NCBI GenBank assembly: GCA_018268015.1
Contig: JAFDXJ010000003.1
Coordinates: forward strand, 80,710 to 144,709
Direction: 5' to 3'
Length of the DNA: 64,000 bases
Source of the DNA: Bacteroidota bacterium
GTDB taxonomy: Bacteria > Bacteroidota > Bacteroidia > Chitinophagales > Chitinophagaceae
Every line of letters begins with the position of its first letter. Position 1 is the stretch's first letter. The notes beneath the pieces were generated by a model. The model did no database searches. It was not told where the DNA came from and saw nothing but the letters and a program-made list of their open reading frames with translations. Shown one piece after another: positions 63,955-64,000 of this stretch. A program made the position numbers and the translations under genes.

Positions 63955-64000
63955 GAATGCCGCCCAGTCATCTCTACGGACGTAGAGACGGGTACGAGCC
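63955..64000 (+). repeat. Start of a fourth unit: tRNA remnant plus palindrome (cut by window end)
   Basis: GAATGCCGCCCAGTCA (one change, T to A, in the anticodon loop), then TCTCTACG-GA-CGTAGAGA (63971-63988) and CGGGTACGAGCC. This is identical in layout to unit 3, so another GIY-YIG copy probably follows beyond the window. Confidence 0.8.

Noticed and set aside
63221..64000. CRISPR-like array
   Set aside because: Repeats are spaced 350-380 bases apart by coding sequence, and the short palindromes do not alternate with uniform unique spacers. No cas genes are nearby.

Overview
The window is AT-rich bacterial chromosome from a member of the Bacteroidota, most likely the Chitinophagales (Chitinophagaceae-like). 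I infer this from a type IX secretion C-terminal sorting domain, Omp28, DUF3098 and DUF6029 proteins, a DAHP synthase fused to a type II chorismate mutase, LeuRS insertions typical of the phylum, a bacillithiol-linked YtxJ protein, and several promoters of the form TTTG-N19..21-TAnnTTTG. Most of the window is ordinary housekeeping and envelope gene content. The right end is clearly different.

Layout. 1-6 kb: small redox and exonuclease genes, a polyprenol-phosphate sugar transferase, a DMT exporter, and the ftsX-DUF3098-uppP envelope operon. 6.3-12.9 kb: leuS, then a secreted thiol/outer-membrane cluster (TlpA-like, DUF6029 barrel, Omp28 lipoprotein), closed by a shared terminator facing gcvP. 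12.9-22.2 kb: gcvP, then a shikimate operon read leftwards (DEAD-box helicase, DAHP synthase/chorismate mutase, aroB, aroA, aroC). 22.3-24.4 kb: a small lipoprotein and an ECF sigma factor overlapping a membrane-anchored trypsin-like protease. 24.4-28.4 kb: a cell-wall sugar-recycling pair (MurU-like; AmgK-like kinase fused to a RapZ C-terminal domain), rsmG and a glycosyltransferase. 28.6-36.1 kb: tgt, an L,D-transpeptidase, a delta-60-repeat T9SS cargo, an HPF-like protein, a CopA-CopB-like fusion and a hemerythrin protein. 36.5-44.2 kb: thiolase, DUF1648 protein, pruA, a BI-1 family protein, a polysaccharide deacetylase and an alpha/gamma-fused 2-oxoacid:acceptor oxidoreductase with no adjacent beta gene. 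44.6-49.4 kb: a complete TetR-TolC-HlyD-EmrB efflux operon with a palindrome on its promoter. 49.4-62.6 kb: an outer-membrane barrel, an S9 peptidase and serine hydrolase pair, an ABC-F ATPase, a DUF3347 protein, a TonB-dependent receptor, lepB, dapA and accA.

62.7-64.0 kb (runs off the window): the most unusual region. A promoter leads to a 19-nt 5' fragment of tRNA-Asp, then an intact tRNA-Asp(GTC), its terminator hairpin, and a 92-codon GIY-YIG nuclease gene whose start codon sits six bases after the hairpin. The unit (tRNA remnant, hairpin, GIY-YIG gene) then repeats in tandem at least twice more, with a fourth starting at the window edge. In the later units the 3' half of the tRNA is replaced by 18-20 bp palindromes (TCTCTACG-nn-CGTAGAGA), and the break falls immediately after tRNA position 37. 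This looks like a tRNA-associated nuclease cassette that has been amplified and invaded by a short palindromic repeat. It is the best candidate here for an undescribed system.
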